A DNA stretch of 46,378 nucleotides, taken from the NCBI GenBank assembly GCA_028707065.1, contig JAQTUZ010000011.1:1-46378 (forward strand), written 5' to 3'. Each line of letters starts with the position of its first letter. Position 1 is the first letter of the stretch. Shown here in pieces: positions 22,043-30,881 of the stretch. A program made the translations under genes and the position numbers. Under the pieces are notes generated by a model. It had not been told where the DNA came from, searched no databases, and saw only the letters and a list, made by a program, of their open reading frames with translations. The stretch comes from Patescibacteria group bacterium (GTDB lineage: Bacteria; Patescibacteriota; Patescibacteriia; Patescibacteriales; WJLG01).

Positions 22043-22456
22043 ATGTTCAAGCTATTTAAAAAGGGGTCGGGCCAGGATCTGCAAAACGCGCCCGAAAAAC
22101 CGCATGCCTGGCAGCCGGAAGATTTCGAGGAAGGGCAATTATCGATCGACGTTTACGAAACGGAAAAAAATATCATTATCAAATCCACCATTGCCGGCGT
22201 CAAACCGGACGATCTGGATATCACTATCGATAATGATATGCTAACGATCCGCGGCAAACGCCATGACGAGGCGGAAAAAGAAGGGCGGGATTATCTCTAT
22301 CAGGAATGCTATTGGGGCTCATTTTCCCGTTCGGTCATCTTGCCGGTTGAAGTGGACGCCAAAAAGATCGACGCCTCGCTGGAAAACGGGGTCTTGACTA
22401 TCACTTTAAAAAAGGTTAAAAAGGCTGGTAAGGTGGGAGTTAAAGTTAAAAGTTAA
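22043..22456 (+). CDS. Small heat-shock protein, Hsp20 family
   Basis: The 137-aa protein has the alpha-crystallin domain (about 32-125): LSIDVYETEKNIIIKSTIAGVKPDDLDITIDNDMLTIRG is the core, and ENGVLTITLKK the final conserved strand. It would hold unfolding proteins as an oligomer. The short N-terminal arm is basic (FKLFKKGSG). The C-terminal VKVKS reads into an AAAGTTAAAAGT word repeat, so the original C-terminus may have been replaced. Confidence 0.9.
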   Translation: MFKLFKKGSGQDLQNAPEKPHAWQPEDFEEGQLSIDVYETEKNIIIKSTIAGVKPDDLDITIDNDMLTIRGKRHDEAEKEGRDYLYQECYWGSFSRSVILPVEVDAKKIDASLENGVLTITLKKVKKAGKVGVKVKS

Positions 22457-22491
22457 AAGTAAGAAAGTTATAAAGTATTAAAGTTTTTTTC

Positions 22492-22686
22492 ATGAAGTTT
22501 ATTTTTAATATTGATAAAATTGAGGATGATGAAGCCACTCTTAATGACGGCGGAGGAAAAATAATCAATTGGCCCATAGACAAATTGCCTCTCGGCGCTA
22601 AAAAAAACGATAAGATAACTTTCTCTGTCGGCGAGGAGGATAATTTGGCCAAGGATATTTTAAATGAAATATTAGATCGGGGTTAA
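22492..22686 (+). CDS. DUF3006-like small protein
   Basis: The 64-aa product reads IDKIEDDEATLNDGGGKIINWPIDKLPLGAKKNDKITFSV. It matches the DUF3006 pattern of a small beta barrel with xxVDRxExxxAVLE and LPxGxxxGD. Function unknown. It lies 35 bp after hsp20 on the same strand. Confidence 0.75.
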   Translation: MKFIFNIDKIEDDEATLNDGGGKIINWPIDKLPLGAKKNDKITFSVGEEDNLAKDILNEILDRG

Positions 22687-22755
22687 ATTGTTACATTGCT
22701 AATCTTACTATTTTCGTTGCGTAACAATGTGGCAATGAGACAATTAAGCAATCAC
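22684..22755. repeat. TGTTACATTG word palindrome
   Basis: AATTGTTACATTGC is paired with GTTGCGTAACAATGTGGCAATG; same family as 4772-4850 and 13756-13855. Confidence 0.6.
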
Positions 22756-22766
22756 CATAATTCAAT

Positions 22767-24632
22767 ATGTTTTCCCATTCTCAAGAAATGACTGAAACAA
22801 ATAAACTTCACCGGCATTGGCCGCTATACTCGGTGGCTGTTTTTTTTATTTTAGCCGATCTGGTTGCCGCGTCATATCTGATTTTTGAAGAATATTATCA
22901 GAACAAAATTTATCCGGGCGTGAGCATCGGCCAAATCCGCTTAGGCGGAAAAACCGCCGCTGAGGCGAAAAATATCCTGGAAGCCAAGATCAACGACATC
23001 AATCAAAACGGCTTAAAATTCAATTACGGCGAAAATGGAGCGACGATCATGCCGATAATTTCCTCTTTTAACGGCGATATCGCCCTGCAAATCATCACTT
23101 TTAACACTGATGATATAATCGAGCGCGCCTTGAGCGTCGGCCGCGGCCAAGGAATTTACCATAATACCGCGGCACAGCTGCGCGCCGCGCTTAGCGGCTG
23201 GAAAATTTTCTCTTTTTTTTCCTCTGACGACGAGCTGATCAAAAAAATGCTGGTCGACAATTTCGGCCAGTTCGCGGCGCCCGCGGAAAACGCCAAGCTC
23301 TTCGCCACCACCACGGTCCGATCGGAAAAAAAAGAAATTGTTTTGGGAGTAACCGACGAAAAGCTGGGCTATCAGTTTGATTATGACCAGGCGCTGCTTA
23401 AAATGAAAACCAATCTGGAAAAACTGGATAACTCGCCGATCGAATTATTCTCCGCCAAGGGTTATCCGGACATTAACAAAAAAGAGCTTGAGCCGTTTGC
23501 GGTTGATGCGCAAAAATTCTTGGATAATGCCGCCTTAACCTTGGTCTATGCTGATAAAAAATGGCCGGTAGCCAAAGAACAATTCGCCGATTGGCTAATG
23601 GTCGGCCGCGCCACCGGCAGCGAACTCGTTCTGGGTTTGGACGAAAATAAAATCAATGATTACCTGAAACAAAAGGCGGCGCCGCAAATCGAGGTGCCGC
23701 CGACTGACGCGCGCTTCGAGATCAAAGACGGAAAAGTGGTCCAATTCGTCAATAGCCGAAACGGCAAAAAAATCGACTTGGACCGGACTTGCCAAAATTT
23801 AAAAACCGATTTCTTGGCTGGAGGAAAAAATACGGTGACGATCGCCGTGGCCACGGTAACGAGCGCGATCACGGCCGACCAAACCAACAATCTGGGCATC
23901 ACCGAGATCATCGGCACCGGCCATTCCAATTTTGCCGGCTCGCCCAAAAATCGCGTTCATAACATCGGGGTGGGCGCCGCTTTCTTGAACGGAATTCTCA
24001 TCGCGCCGGGAACGGAATTTTCCACTGACAGTTCCCTGGGCGAAGTCACCGCCGCCACCGGCTATCTGCCGGAAATGACGATCATGGGCGATAAAACCGT
24101 GGCGCAATACGGCGGCGGCTTATGCCAGATCGGCACGACCGTTTTCCGCGCCGCGCTGGCTTCCGGCTTCCCCATTACCGCCCGCCAAGCTCATTCTTAT
24201 CGCGTCGTCTATTACGAGCCGGCCGGCACCGATGCCACGATCTATCAGCCCTGGCCTGATTTGCGCTTTATCAATGACTCGCCGAATTACGTGCTGATCC
24301 AAACCCATTCCAGCGGCACTGATCTGTATTTTGATTTTTGGGGGACGAAAGACGGGCGCGTCGTCGAGCAAACCGCCCCGACCATTTATAATATCGTCAA
24401 GCCTCTGCCGACCAAATATACCGAAACTTTAAGTCTGCCGCCCGGCCAAAAAAAATGCACCGAACGCGCCCATAACGGCGCCGATGCCTTTTTTGATTAC
24501 AAAGTCACTTATCCCGACGGCACGATCGCGGAAAAACGCTTCAAATCCCATTACGTTCCCTGGCGCGAAGTCTGCCTGATCGGCGTGGAAAAATTATCCA
24601 CTTCAACGCCGGCCGCTATTCCGGTAAAATAA
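22767..24632 (+). CDS. VanW-family cell-wall protein, membrane-anchored
   Basis: The 621-aa protein has one transmembrane segment (about 22-45) and then an extracytoplasmic part with two repeats of the YoaR/PG-binding-4 type (about 50-320; GVSIGQIRLGGKTAAEAK). The VanW domain covers about 370-500: NRVHNIGVGAAFLNGILIAP, PGTEFS, GGGLCQIGTTVFRAAL and RQAHSYRV. A beta-rich tail follows. VanW proteins are tied to cell-wall or vancomycin-resistance clusters, but the biochemical role is unknown. No van genes lie nearby, so this is most likely a general envelope protein. An alternative start is the ATG at codon 8. Confidence 0.88.
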   Translation: MFSHSQEMTETNKLHRHWPLYSVAVFFILADLVAASYLIFEEYYQNKIYPGVSIGQIRLGGKTAAEAKNILEAKINDINQNGLKFNYGENGATIMPIISSFNGDIALQIITFNTDDIIERALSVGRGQGIYHNTAAQLRAALSGWKIFSFFSSDDELIKKMLVDNFGQFAAPAENAKLFATTTVRSEKKEIVLGVTDEKLGYQFDYDQALLKMKTNLEKLDNSPIELFSAKGYPDINKKELEPFAVDAQKFLDNAALTLVYADKKWPVAKEQFADWLMVGRATGSELVLGLDENKINDYLKQKAAPQIEVPPTDARFEIKDGKVVQFVNSRNGKKIDLDRTCQNLKTDFLAGGKNTVTIAVATVTSAITADQTNNLGITEIIGTGHSNFAGSPKNRVHNIGVGAAFLNGILIAPGTEFSTDSSLGEVTAATGYLPEMTIMGDKTVAQYGGGLCQIGTTVFRAALASGFPITARQAHSYRVVYYEPAGTDATIYQPWPDLRFINDSPNYVLIQTHSSGTDLYFDFWGTKDGRVVEQTAPTIYNIVKPLPTKYTETLSLPPGQKKCTERAHNGADAFFDYKVTYPDGTIAEKRFKSHYVPWREVCLIGVEKLSTSTPAAIPVK

Positions 24633-24691
24633 TGATAATTATAAAAAGAAGGCTCGCTTGATCCCTCTTTTTTATTTTTTGGGTCAGCAAC

Positions 24692-24727
24692 ATAAAAAAG
24701 CGGCTGCCGGAGGGGGCAAACCGCTTG
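24692..24727 (-). terminator. Terminator of acpP
   Basis: On the minus strand AAGCGG ... CCGCTT with an inner GCC/GGC, followed by TTTTTAT. It lies 20 nt past the acpP stop. Confidence 0.75.
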
Positions 24728-24747
24728 TATTAAACATTATTTTGAGC

Positions 24748-24984
24748 TTATTTGGTGGCATTTTCGACAAAGTCGAAAATATCCTTGACGGTTTGGATTT
24801 TTTCCGCGTCTTCGTCCGGAATCTCGATTTGAAGCTCATCCTCAATGGCCATGATCAATTCGACTTGGTCGAGCGAATCCGCTCCTAAATCATCAACGAT
24901 GCTGGCCTGCGGGGTTACTTTGTCTTCTGCTACTCCCAGCTTTTCGACAATAATTTTTTTGATCTTCTGTTCCTTTTCCAACAT
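24748..24984 (-). CDS. acpP: Acyl carrier protein
   Basis: The 78-aa acidic protein has the phosphopantetheine site [13 protein letters not shown], with Ser37, and the usual second helix and IPDEDAEKI. Normal length. A strong ribosome site (AGGAGG) precedes the start, unlike most long genes in this window. No other fatty-acid gene is adjacent, so its acyl pathway cannot be inferred. A 176-bp palindrome lies about 50 bp upstream. Confidence 0.95.
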   Translation of the reverse strand: MLEKEQKIKKIIVEKLGVAEDKVTPQASIVDDLGADSLDQVELIMAIEDELQIEIPDEDAEKIQTVKDIFDFVENATK

Positions 24985-25033
24985 GGCGCCTCCTCTTCTT
25001 GAGGTTTAGGTGAAAAATTGATCGGGATAGATT

Positions 25034-25209
25034 GAGATGGTTACAAAATTATTTTTACTGCAATTTGCTATTTTCAGCCGATACTTCGTCAAACTGGCGC
25101 AAAATGATTTTCACCGTAATGTTATTACGGCTCAAATCATTTTGCTGGTTTTCCTCGTCTCGGCTGAAAATATCTAAATTTCGTTACAAAATAGTTTTGT
25201 AACCATCTC
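25034..25209. repeat. 176-bp near-perfect palindrome upstream of acpP
   Basis: The arms of about 86 nt start GAGATGGTTACAAAA and end TTTTGTAACCATCTC. Inner matching blocks are ATTTTCAGCCGA/TCGGCTGAAAAT and CAAAATGATTT/AAATCATTTTG. The centre is CCGTAAT-GTT-ATTACGG. As RNA it would be one very long stem. No coding content. It could be a miniature transposable element or a structured leader. Confidence 0.85.
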
Positions 25210-25293
25210 ATTTTAAAAAGCTAAAAAAGATCAATCAGATAATTATCTCATAATAAACCCTAAATAATTTTCTGTCAATGCTTTAAGCCAAAC

Positions 25294-25320
25294 AAAAAAC
25301 CGCCCTAAAGACGGCTTTTT
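25294..25320. terminator. Terminator-like hairpin
   Basis: AAAAAACCGCCC-TAAA-GACGGCTTTTT works on both strands. On the minus strand it would end a transcript of the structured block at 25363-25578. Confidence 0.7.
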
Positions 25321-25362
25321 CTGTTTTATCCGATATCTGATATCTGACATCCGAAATCCGGT

Positions 25363-25578
25363 CTAAGCCCGGCTCAAACGGGAAGGCAAGAAAATTTTCG
25401 TTAGGGTTCTTCGAGCCTGGTTCTGTTAGCGACGTTTTATCGTCACATCTTTCCAAAATAAATTTCGGAAACATTGAAACTTGTTAAAAAAGTTTCAAAC
25501 ACAACCAGGCCCAAAAATCCTAAGTGAAAATCCCCATGCTTGTCGTGCCTACCCCGTTTCAACCGGCCTTGATGATAA
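25363..25578 (-). ncRNA. Candidate structured RNA (unknown), strand uncertain
   Basis: An outer imperfect stem (CCGG...AAACGGG with CCCCGTTT...CCGG) leads to a stronger inner stem (GAGCCTGGTTCTGTT with AACACAACCAGGCCC). Inside are three small hairpins: GACG/CGTC, TTTCC/GGAAA and GAAACTT/AAGTTTC. This branched layout is more RNA-like than the simple palindromes nearby, and a terminator follows on the minus strand. It is not a family I recognise. It may instead be a decayed repeat. Confidence 0.35.
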
Positions 25579-25858
25579 TCCTAATCTACGAATGCATCCA
25601 AATCTACGAATATTCGGATGTTCATTTTCGGATTTAAAATTTTTTAAAATTACCAACAGATCATTACTGTAAATAATCAACAGACACTTTCAGAAAATCT
25701 TAATATAATATCACACCAATAAATAATTGTCAAGTGCTATTGTGGCCAAAAAAACCTAATTTTAGGCTTTATTTAAAAAATCGGCTAAAATTAAATGATT
25801 TTAACCAGATATTTCTCCGCCTTTAGGGCAAATTTTAGCCTATTTAGACCAAATTAAG

Positions 25859-25887
25859 TTGACAATGATCATCGGTTCGGATAGAAT
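25859..25887 (+). promoter_or_regulatory. Consensus promoter of the 25912-26450 gene pair
   Basis: TTGACA (25859-25864), 17-nt spacer, TAGAAT (25882-25887); the start codon follows 25 nt later with a GGGGGTG ribosome site. Confidence 0.75.
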
Positions 25888-25911
25888 TTAAAAAACAAAA
25901 GGGGGTGAAAA

Positions 25912-26184
25912 TTGAAAAAACAAAAAGTTGTCATCATCCAATTGTGTGTGGAAAACGGAAGCCGGGAAGGATTTAAGAAAGTTTCTTGTCTTGAAGAAGT
26001 TTCTGCTCAATCGGAAAACAAGCAATGGCAAAAAATTTCTTTGCAGGAATTGCTCGACGTGGGCTGGGAAATTAAAAATGGTTGGCCAATGGGCGGGGGA
26101 AATATTTCTACCGGCCAATGCGACGCAACAACTAAAATCGGCCCATTTGTGTCAATGATCCTGCTGGAAAAGGAGGTGCCATGA
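25912..26184 (+). CDS. Small unknown protein
   Basis: A 90-aa protein with a TTG start, chosen because GGGGGTG lies 5 nt upstream and MKKQKVVIIQLC is a natural beginning. Mostly polar, with a Lys/Glu-rich middle and a Gly-rich stretch (WPMGGGNISTGQC). No family recognised. Its stop overlaps the next start (ATGA), so the two are translationally coupled and probably work together. Confidence 0.65.
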   Translation: MKKQKVVIIQLCVENGSREGFKKVSCLEEVSAQSENKQWQKISLQELLDVGWEIKNGWPMGGGNISTGQCDATTKIGPFVSMILLEKEVP

Positions 26185-26450
26185 ACTTTTTAAAAGTGTT
26201 GGCGCAGGAACTTTTAGTCATCATCGGCACCATAGTAATGGATCCGTTTTTGTTCAAGGTTTTTATTATCAGCCTTTTGCTCAGCGGGTTGGCGGCTAAA
26301 AGTCATTTTCCTTTCCATATTTTTTGGCCGTTGGATTTTCTGCTTGTTTTTATCGTTCTTTGGATTATTTTTTTATTTCTCATGGTCTTATCAATTATCA
26401 AGGCCTTGATTTCCGGCGGAGAAATAAAAATGAACGGTAAACGATCATGA
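26181..26450 (+). CDS. Small membrane protein, unknown
   Basis: The 89-aa product has two or three hydrophobic helices (about 9-40 and 46-78) and a basic end (KMNGKRS). It is coupled to the upstream gene by a 4-nt overlap and has a ribosome site (AAAGGAGGTG) inside that gene's 3' end. A strong terminator follows. Function unknown; possibly a small envelope complex with its partner. Confidence 0.65.
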   Translation: MNFLKVLAQELLVIIGTIVMDPFLFKVFIISLLLSGLAAKSHFPFHIFWPLDFLLVFIVLWIIFLFLMVLSIIKALISGGEIKMNGKRS

Positions 26451-26467
26451 TTTTAAAGTCAGATAAA

Positions 26468-26496
26468 GAGGGCATTTCCGGCAAGCCCTCTTTTTT
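26468..26496 (+). terminator. Strong terminator
   Basis: GAGGGC ... GCCCTC followed by six Ts. Confidence 0.9.
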
Positions 26497-26537
26497 AATT
26501 TATGATATAATATAATCATTATAATATTAATAAAACA

Positions 26538-27251
26538 ATGCTAATTGAGGTAAAAAATTTGGTCAAAGAATATCACAACGAAGACGTGGTCACCAGCGTG
26601 CTGCACGGCCTTAATTTTGAAATTAACAAGGGCGAATTTGTTTCGATCATGGGCCCAAGCGGCTCGGGCAAATCAACCTTAATGCATATTCTCGGCTTGC
26701 TGGAAAGGCCAAGCGGCGGAATTTACAAATTTGACAACCGCAACGTAGAAAATCTGGACGATAACGAGCTGGCCAGGCTGCGCAACGAAAAAATCGGGTT
26801 TGTTTTCCAGTCTTTTAATCTGCTGCCGCGCACGACCGTTTTAGAAAATGTAAAACTGCCGCTTTTGTATTCGGAGAAAAAAAATGACCCCGATGCCCGC
26901 GCCCGCCAAGTTTTGGAATCGGTCGGCCTGGGCCATCGCCTGGGATATTTCACTAATCAGATCTCTGGCGGCGAAAAGCAGCGGGTGGCGATCGCCCGCG
27001 CCTTAGTCAATGAACCGGAAGTTATCTTCGCCGACGAACCGACGGGAAATTTGGACTCTAAATCCGGCATCCAAGTGATGGAAATTTTCCAAAAATTGAA
27101 TGACGATGGCCATACGATCATTTTAGTCACCCACGAAACCGCCACGGCCGAATATGCCGACCGGATCATCAAGATCCGCGACGGCGAGATCATCGGCGAT
27201 GATAAAGTCCACAATAAACGAAGGGGCGATGGGAATGGCATCCTAAAGTAA
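26538..27251 (+). CDS. ABC transporter ATPase, MacB/LolD type
   Basis: The 237-aa ATPase has Walker [11 protein letters not shown]-loop [11 protein letters not shown], signature [15 protein letters not shown], Walker [14 protein letters not shown] and the His switch LVTHE. The TxLENVxLPL and EPTGNLD wording is typical of the MacB/LolD/FtsE group that pairs with FtsX-like permeases, two of which follow at 27658 and 29017. Those transporters use mechanotransmission and do not move substrate through the membrane helices; the substrate here is unknown. The C-terminus (NGILK) ends in a word repeat. A MazG-like gene separates it from the permeases. Confidence 0.9.
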   Translation: MLIEVKNLVKEYHNEDVVTSVLHGLNFEINKGEFVSIMGPSGSGKSTLMHILGLLERPSGGIYKFDNRNVENLDDNELARLRNEKIGFVFQSFNLLPRTTVLENVKLPLLYSEKKNDPDARARQVLESVGLGHRLGYFTNQISGGEKQRVAIARALVNEPEVIFADEPTGNLDSKSGIQVMEIFQKLNDDGHTIILVTHETATAEYADRIIKIRDGEIIGDDKVHNKRRGDGNGILK

Positions 27252-27277
27252 AAAGTAATAAGTAAAAAGTTAAAAAT

Positions 27278-27616
27278 ATGCAACTAGATGACTTGAAAAA
27301 ATTTATCAAAAAGGAAGATTTGAGACTGAAAAAACATTATGGCAACTATGCGGACGAAGAAAAGCGCATGCTTGTCAGAACGGTAAAACTTACCGAAGAA
27401 TTAGGCGAGCTATGCGATGAAGTATTAAGTTTTAATTCCTTGCAAAGAAAAGACAAGCTGGATAAACATGATGTGGGCAATTTACCGGGAGAATTTGCGG
27501 ATGTAATAATAACAACTTTACTGCTTGCGGAAACCATGAAAATTGATATCGAAAAATCCTTAAAACAAAAGATGGAAAAAATAAATAAACGTTATAACAA
27601 AAAATCTCGCGGTTAA
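27278..27616 (+). CDS. MazG-like nucleotide pyrophosphohydrolase
   Basis: The 112-aa all-helical protein has the metal site [10 protein letters not shown] (EExxE) and the second acidic motif [19 protein letters not shown], as in MazG and dUTPase-like all-alpha NTP pyrophosphatases. It probably cleaves non-canonical or excess NTPs. It sits inside an exporter operon, flanked on both sides by AAAAGTAATAAGT word repeats. This suggests it was inserted between the ATPase and permease genes and is not a functional partner. Confidence 0.75.
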   Translation: MQLDDLKKFIKKEDLRLKKHYGNYADEEKRMLVRTVKLTEELGELCDEVLSFNSLQRKDKLDKHDVGNLPGEFADVIITTLLLAETMKIDIEKSLKQKMEKINKRYNKKSRG

Positions 27617-27657
27617 TTATTTAATTTTTACTTTTTACTTATTACTTTTTACTTTAA

Positions 27658-28911
27658 ATGTTTAGCTTCATTAGACAATGCGCCAAGGCTTCGCTGTCTT
27701 CCCTTCTCGCCAATAAAACGAGAAGTTTTTTAACCATGCTCGGGATCATCATCGGCGTGGCCGCGGTAATTATGATCATGTCGCTCGGAGCCGGGGCGCA
27801 GGGTCTGATTATCAACCAAATTAAAACCTTTGGCACCAACAAGATCGGAATTCTGCCGGGCAAGGCCGAAGCCAACGGCCCGCCAGCTTCGGCTTTCGGC
27901 ATCGTGGTCACCACGCTCAAATATGATGATATGCAAGCCTTGCGCAATAATCCCGACCTGCCTTATATTTCCGGCGCGGTGGCCTATGACAATTCTTCGG
28001 AAACCGTCAGCTATCACAACATTTCTTATACCACGACTGTCCAAGGCATAGCCGGCGATTATTTTACGGTCGAGGGCGGAGAATTGGCCGACGGCCGGTT
28101 TTTAACCGACACAGATAACCAAAGTTCAGCCAAGGTCGCCGTGTTAGGCGATCTGGTGAAAAAAGAGCTCTTCGGCGATTCGCCCGCGATCGGCGCCAAT
28201 ATCAAGATCGCTAACCATATTTTTCAAGTCATCGGCGTCATGAAAAAACGCGGCAAAATCCTAATCCAGGATTATGACGATCTGATCATCATCCCCAACC
28301 AGACTATGCGCAAGACGATCCTGGGTATTGATTACTTGAATTTCATCCGCGCCTCGGTCGGCAATGAAAGCCGCATGGCGGAAACGGTCAATGAAATAAA
28401 AATGATCCTGCGCACCCGCCATGATATCACCGACCAATCGGGAAACACCGATGATTTCAATGTCCGCAACAGCGCCGACGCCTTGACCTTGATTGAAACA
28501 GTCACCAATGCCTTGAAATTTTTCTTAACCGCCATGGCCGGACTTTCGCTCTTGGTCGGCGGCATCGGCATTATGAATATCATGTTAGTCGCGGTGAACG
28601 AGCGAACCCGCGAGATCGGCCTGCGCAAAGCGGTCGGCGCTTCCAGTACCAATATCATTACGCAATTTTTAATCGAAGCGATAATCATCACCACTTTGGG
28701 CGGGATCATCGGCATCATCGTCGGCACGCTTTTATCTTTCGTCGCCACTTTAATTATCAGGAGCTTGGGTTATGATTGGCAATTTTCCATCACCTTATTT
28801 TCCATCGTTATCGCCATCGGCGTTTCCGCCACCATCGGCCTGATCTTCGGCAGCTATCCGGCCGGCCGCGCTTCCAAGCTTGATCCGGTGGAAGCGCTAC
28901 GCTACGAATAA
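27658..28911 (+). CDS. FtsX/MacB-type ABC permease (first)
   Basis: The 417-aa permease has an N-terminal transmembrane segment (LTMLGIIIGVAAVIMIMSLG, about 22-42), a periplasm-type MacB_PCD domain (about 50-270) and three C-terminal helices (about 280-410). They are preceded by the typical GIGIMNIMLVAVNERTREIGLRKA-type coupling helix. It ends with GSYPAGRASKLDPVEALRYE, the usual MacB end. It should form a heterodimer with the next permease, driven by the ATPase at 26538. Confidence 0.92.
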   Translation: MFSFIRQCAKASLSSLLANKTRSFLTMLGIIIGVAAVIMIMSLGAGAQGLIINQIKTFGTNKIGILPGKAEANGPPASAFGIVVTTLKYDDMQALRNNPDLPYISGAVAYDNSSETVSYHNISYTTTVQGIAGDYFTVEGGELADGRFLTDTDNQSSAKVAVLGDLVKKELFGDSPAIGANIKIANHIFQVIGVMKKRGKILIQDYDDLIIIPNQTMRKTILGIDYLNFIRASVGNESRMAETVNEIKMILRTRHDITDQSGNTDDFNVRNSADALTLIETVTNALKFFLTAMAGLSLLVGGIGIMNIMLVAVNERTREIGLRKAVGASSTNIITQFLIEAIIITTLGGIIGIIVGTLLSFVATLIIRSLGYDWQFSITLFSIVIAIGVSATIGLIFGSYPAGRASKLDPVEALRYE

Positions 28912-28912
28912 A

Positions 28913-29009
28913 TGTAATACGAATGCCATACGAATACATACTAATTTCGAATATGTTTTTAGCAAGCATTCGTTATATTAGTATGTATTCGTATTCATTA
29001 GTATTACAA
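28913..29009. repeat. ATACGAAT word hairpin between permease genes
   Basis: TGTAATACGAATGCC ATACGAATACATACTAAT is paired with ATTAGTATGTATTCGTAT ... AGTATTACA. A near-complete hairpin of about 97 bp that does not interrupt the operon orientation. Confidence 0.75.
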
Positions 29010-29016
29010 TATAATT

Positions 29017-30312
29017 GTGAATATCTACGGCCTCTCCAAACTATCGCTCAAGTCAATGTCGTCGAATAAGGTTCGGACGTTTTTAACTTTGCTCGGCATC
29101 GTCATCGGCGTGACCAGCATCATGATAATTTTCTCGGCCGGAGCGGCGGTCAACGGCTTGCTTTATAACCAGATCGCTTCCTTCGGCACTAATATCATCG
29201 AAACGGAGATCAAGGTTCCGGTAGACAAGAAAAAATCCGGGACCGGCGGCGAGATCAGTTCCGGCATCAGTTTGGTGATGGGCACGCAGATCACCACCCT
29301 GACTCTTGAGGACATGGATAAAATAAATAAATTGCCCAATGTCATAGCGAGCTACGGAGCAATCATGGGCCAGGAGCAGATCACTTTTGCCAGCCAGAGA
29401 AAGATCATCACCCTCTTCGGCGCCAACGCCAGCTTTATCAATATCGACCAAAGCAAAGTCGGAGAAGGCCGTTTTTTTACCGATACTGAAGACCGGACGC
29501 TGGCGAAAGTCGTGGTGATCGGCTCCAAAGTCAAAACCGACCTATTCGGAGATTCCGCGGCCGTAGGACAGGAAGTAAAGATCGGCAAATTGAAATACAC
29601 CGTGATCGGCGTGATGAAATCCCGGGGCGCGGCCAGCGCCGGCCTGGATTTCGATACTTATGTCTATCTGCCGCTCCGCACCATGCAAAAAAGAGTGCTC
29701 GGCATCAATTATGTCATGTATATGGTCCACGAAGTGAAAGATTCCGCGCAAGCTGATGTCACTGCCCAGCAGATCACGGGAATTTTGCGCGACTCGCATC
29801 ATATCACTCCGGACATTGACCCGGCTACGGGCCAGGCAACCACCAATAAAGACGATTTCCGCATCACCACCATGAAGGAAATGGTCAAAATGTTAGAAAC
29901 AGTCACTAACGCTCTGACAATCTTGCTTTTAGCCATCGTGGCCATCTCCCTGATCGTCGGCGGAGTGGGCGTAATGAATATTATGTATGTCGTAGTCAGC
30001 GAGCGCACGGCCGAGATCGGTTTGCGCAAAGCGGTCGGCGCCCGCTATCACGATATCATCGGGCAATTTTTGGCCGAATCGGTCTTGGTCACTTTTTTTG
30101 CCACCTTGGTCGGCATTGTTTTAGGCGTGGCCATTTCCTTTTTAGTTTCAGTGGGCGCCAAAAGCCAGGGGATCGATTGGGTTTTTGACGTACCGCCGCA
30201 GGCTTTTGCCGTGGCTCTGGCTTTCTCGGTTATCTGCGGAGTTCTCTTCGGCCTCTTGCCGGCGCGCAAAGCCGCCCGCCTTGACCCGATCGTGGCCTTG
30301 AGAAACGAATGA
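29017..30312 (+). CDS. FtsX/MacB-type ABC permease (second)
   Basis: The 431-aa paralogue of the preceding permease starts at GTG 29017, matching the partner's start position. The same layout is present: first helix (FLTLLGIVIGVTSIMIIFSA), MacB_PCD part with GxxxxI..DQSKVGEGRFFTDTED, then VGGVGVMNIMYVVVSERTAEIGLRKAVGA and three helices, ending ARKAARLDPIVALRNE. The two permeases probably form the two halves of one transporter. Confidence 0.92.
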   Translation: MNIYGLSKLSLKSMSSNKVRTFLTLLGIVIGVTSIMIIFSAGAAVNGLLYNQIASFGTNIIETEIKVPVDKKKSGTGGEISSGISLVMGTQITTLTLEDMDKINKLPNVIASYGAIMGQEQITFASQRKIITLFGANASFINIDQSKVGEGRFFTDTEDRTLAKVVVIGSKVKTDLFGDSAAVGQEVKIGKLKYTVIGVMKSRGAASAGLDFDTYVYLPLRTMQKRVLGINYVMYMVHEVKDSAQADVTAQQITGILRDSHHITPDIDPATGQATTNKDDFRITTMKEMVKMLETVTNALTILLLAIVAISLIVGGVGVMNIMYVVVSERTAEIGLRKAVGARYHDIIGQFLAESVLVTFFATLVGIVLGVAISFLVSVGAKSQGIDWVFDVPPQAFAVALAFSVICGVLFGLLPARKAARLDPIVALRNE

Positions 30313-30383
30313 TAAATGATCAATAATGGATGATAAATTAGTTAAAATAATAGCTAATATTAAATATTTATCACTAATTGCTA

Positions 30384-30412
30384 TTGACTTTTTATTATAA
30401 ATGTTATATGAT
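30384..30412 (+). promoter_or_regulatory. Consensus promoter of the 30472-31256 pair
   Basis: TTGACT (30384-30389), 17-nt spacer, TATGAT (30407-30412). Confidence 0.75.
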
Positions 30413-30471
30413 AATCAAGGTTCATTTTTATCCGAATATTCAACAATAAACTTCTTTCGGAGGAATAGAAA

Positions 30472-30846
30472 ATGGAAGATCTTAATCTTTATCTGAAAAA
30501 TTGCCTGCTAAATAAGACACCGATCCAGACAGACCTTCTTAATGCCGTGGCTTACGGCAAAATCTCCGGCAACGAAAAAACTGACACAAAATCGGGCGAC
30601 GAGCACGCGATAAAATTTTATGGCATGCTTAATACCGAAAGCCCGGAGTTGCTCGAAGTGATCGGCGTGGCCGCGAATGTCGCGCTGCGGTTCAAGCAAA
30701 ACAACGCGGCGATTATTCTTTTCGGCGAGGGCGGATATTACCCCCTTATTCACAAACATCATCAAAAAGGCGATGCGGTTAAAATCGCCAAAGAGGCGAT
30801 TAATCCCGCTGGAGTCAAAAAAGATCTTAAAGTAGCGCTTGTTTAA
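30472..30846 (+). CDS. Small unknown cytoplasmic protein
   Basis: A 124-aa protein with a CGGAGGA ribosome site. Mixed alpha/beta. The middle (GMLNTESPELLEVIGVAANVALRFKQNNAAIILFGEGG) looks like a compact domain, and the C-terminal part is Lys/Ala-rich. No motif or family recognised. It shares promoter and orientation with 30882-31256. Confidence 0.65.
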   Translation: MEDLNLYLKNCLLNKTPIQTDLLNAVAYGKISGNEKTDTKSGDEHAIKFYGMLNTESPELLEVIGVAANVALRFKQNNAAIILFGEGGYYPLIHKHHQKGDAVKIAKEAINPAGVKKDLKVALV

Positions 30847-30881
30847 TACAAAATCATTTTTCTCTTTCAAGGAGGTTTCTT

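Larger units (their letters stand above)
25210..25911. other. Gene-free stretch with terminator, structured block and promoter
   Basis: No gene is supported in these 700 bp. In order they hold a terminator-like hairpin (25294-25320) and GATATCTGAT words (25330-25360). Then come a long imperfect inverted repeat (25363-25578), CTACGAATGC words (25580-25625), AT-rich DNA, and a promoter (25859-25887) for the next genes. Confidence 0.6.

Noticed and set aside
22767-24632. Vancomycin-resistance locus
   Set aside because: Only a VanW-domain protein is present; no vanA/H/X or two-component genes lie nearby, and VanW proteins are common outside resistance clusters.
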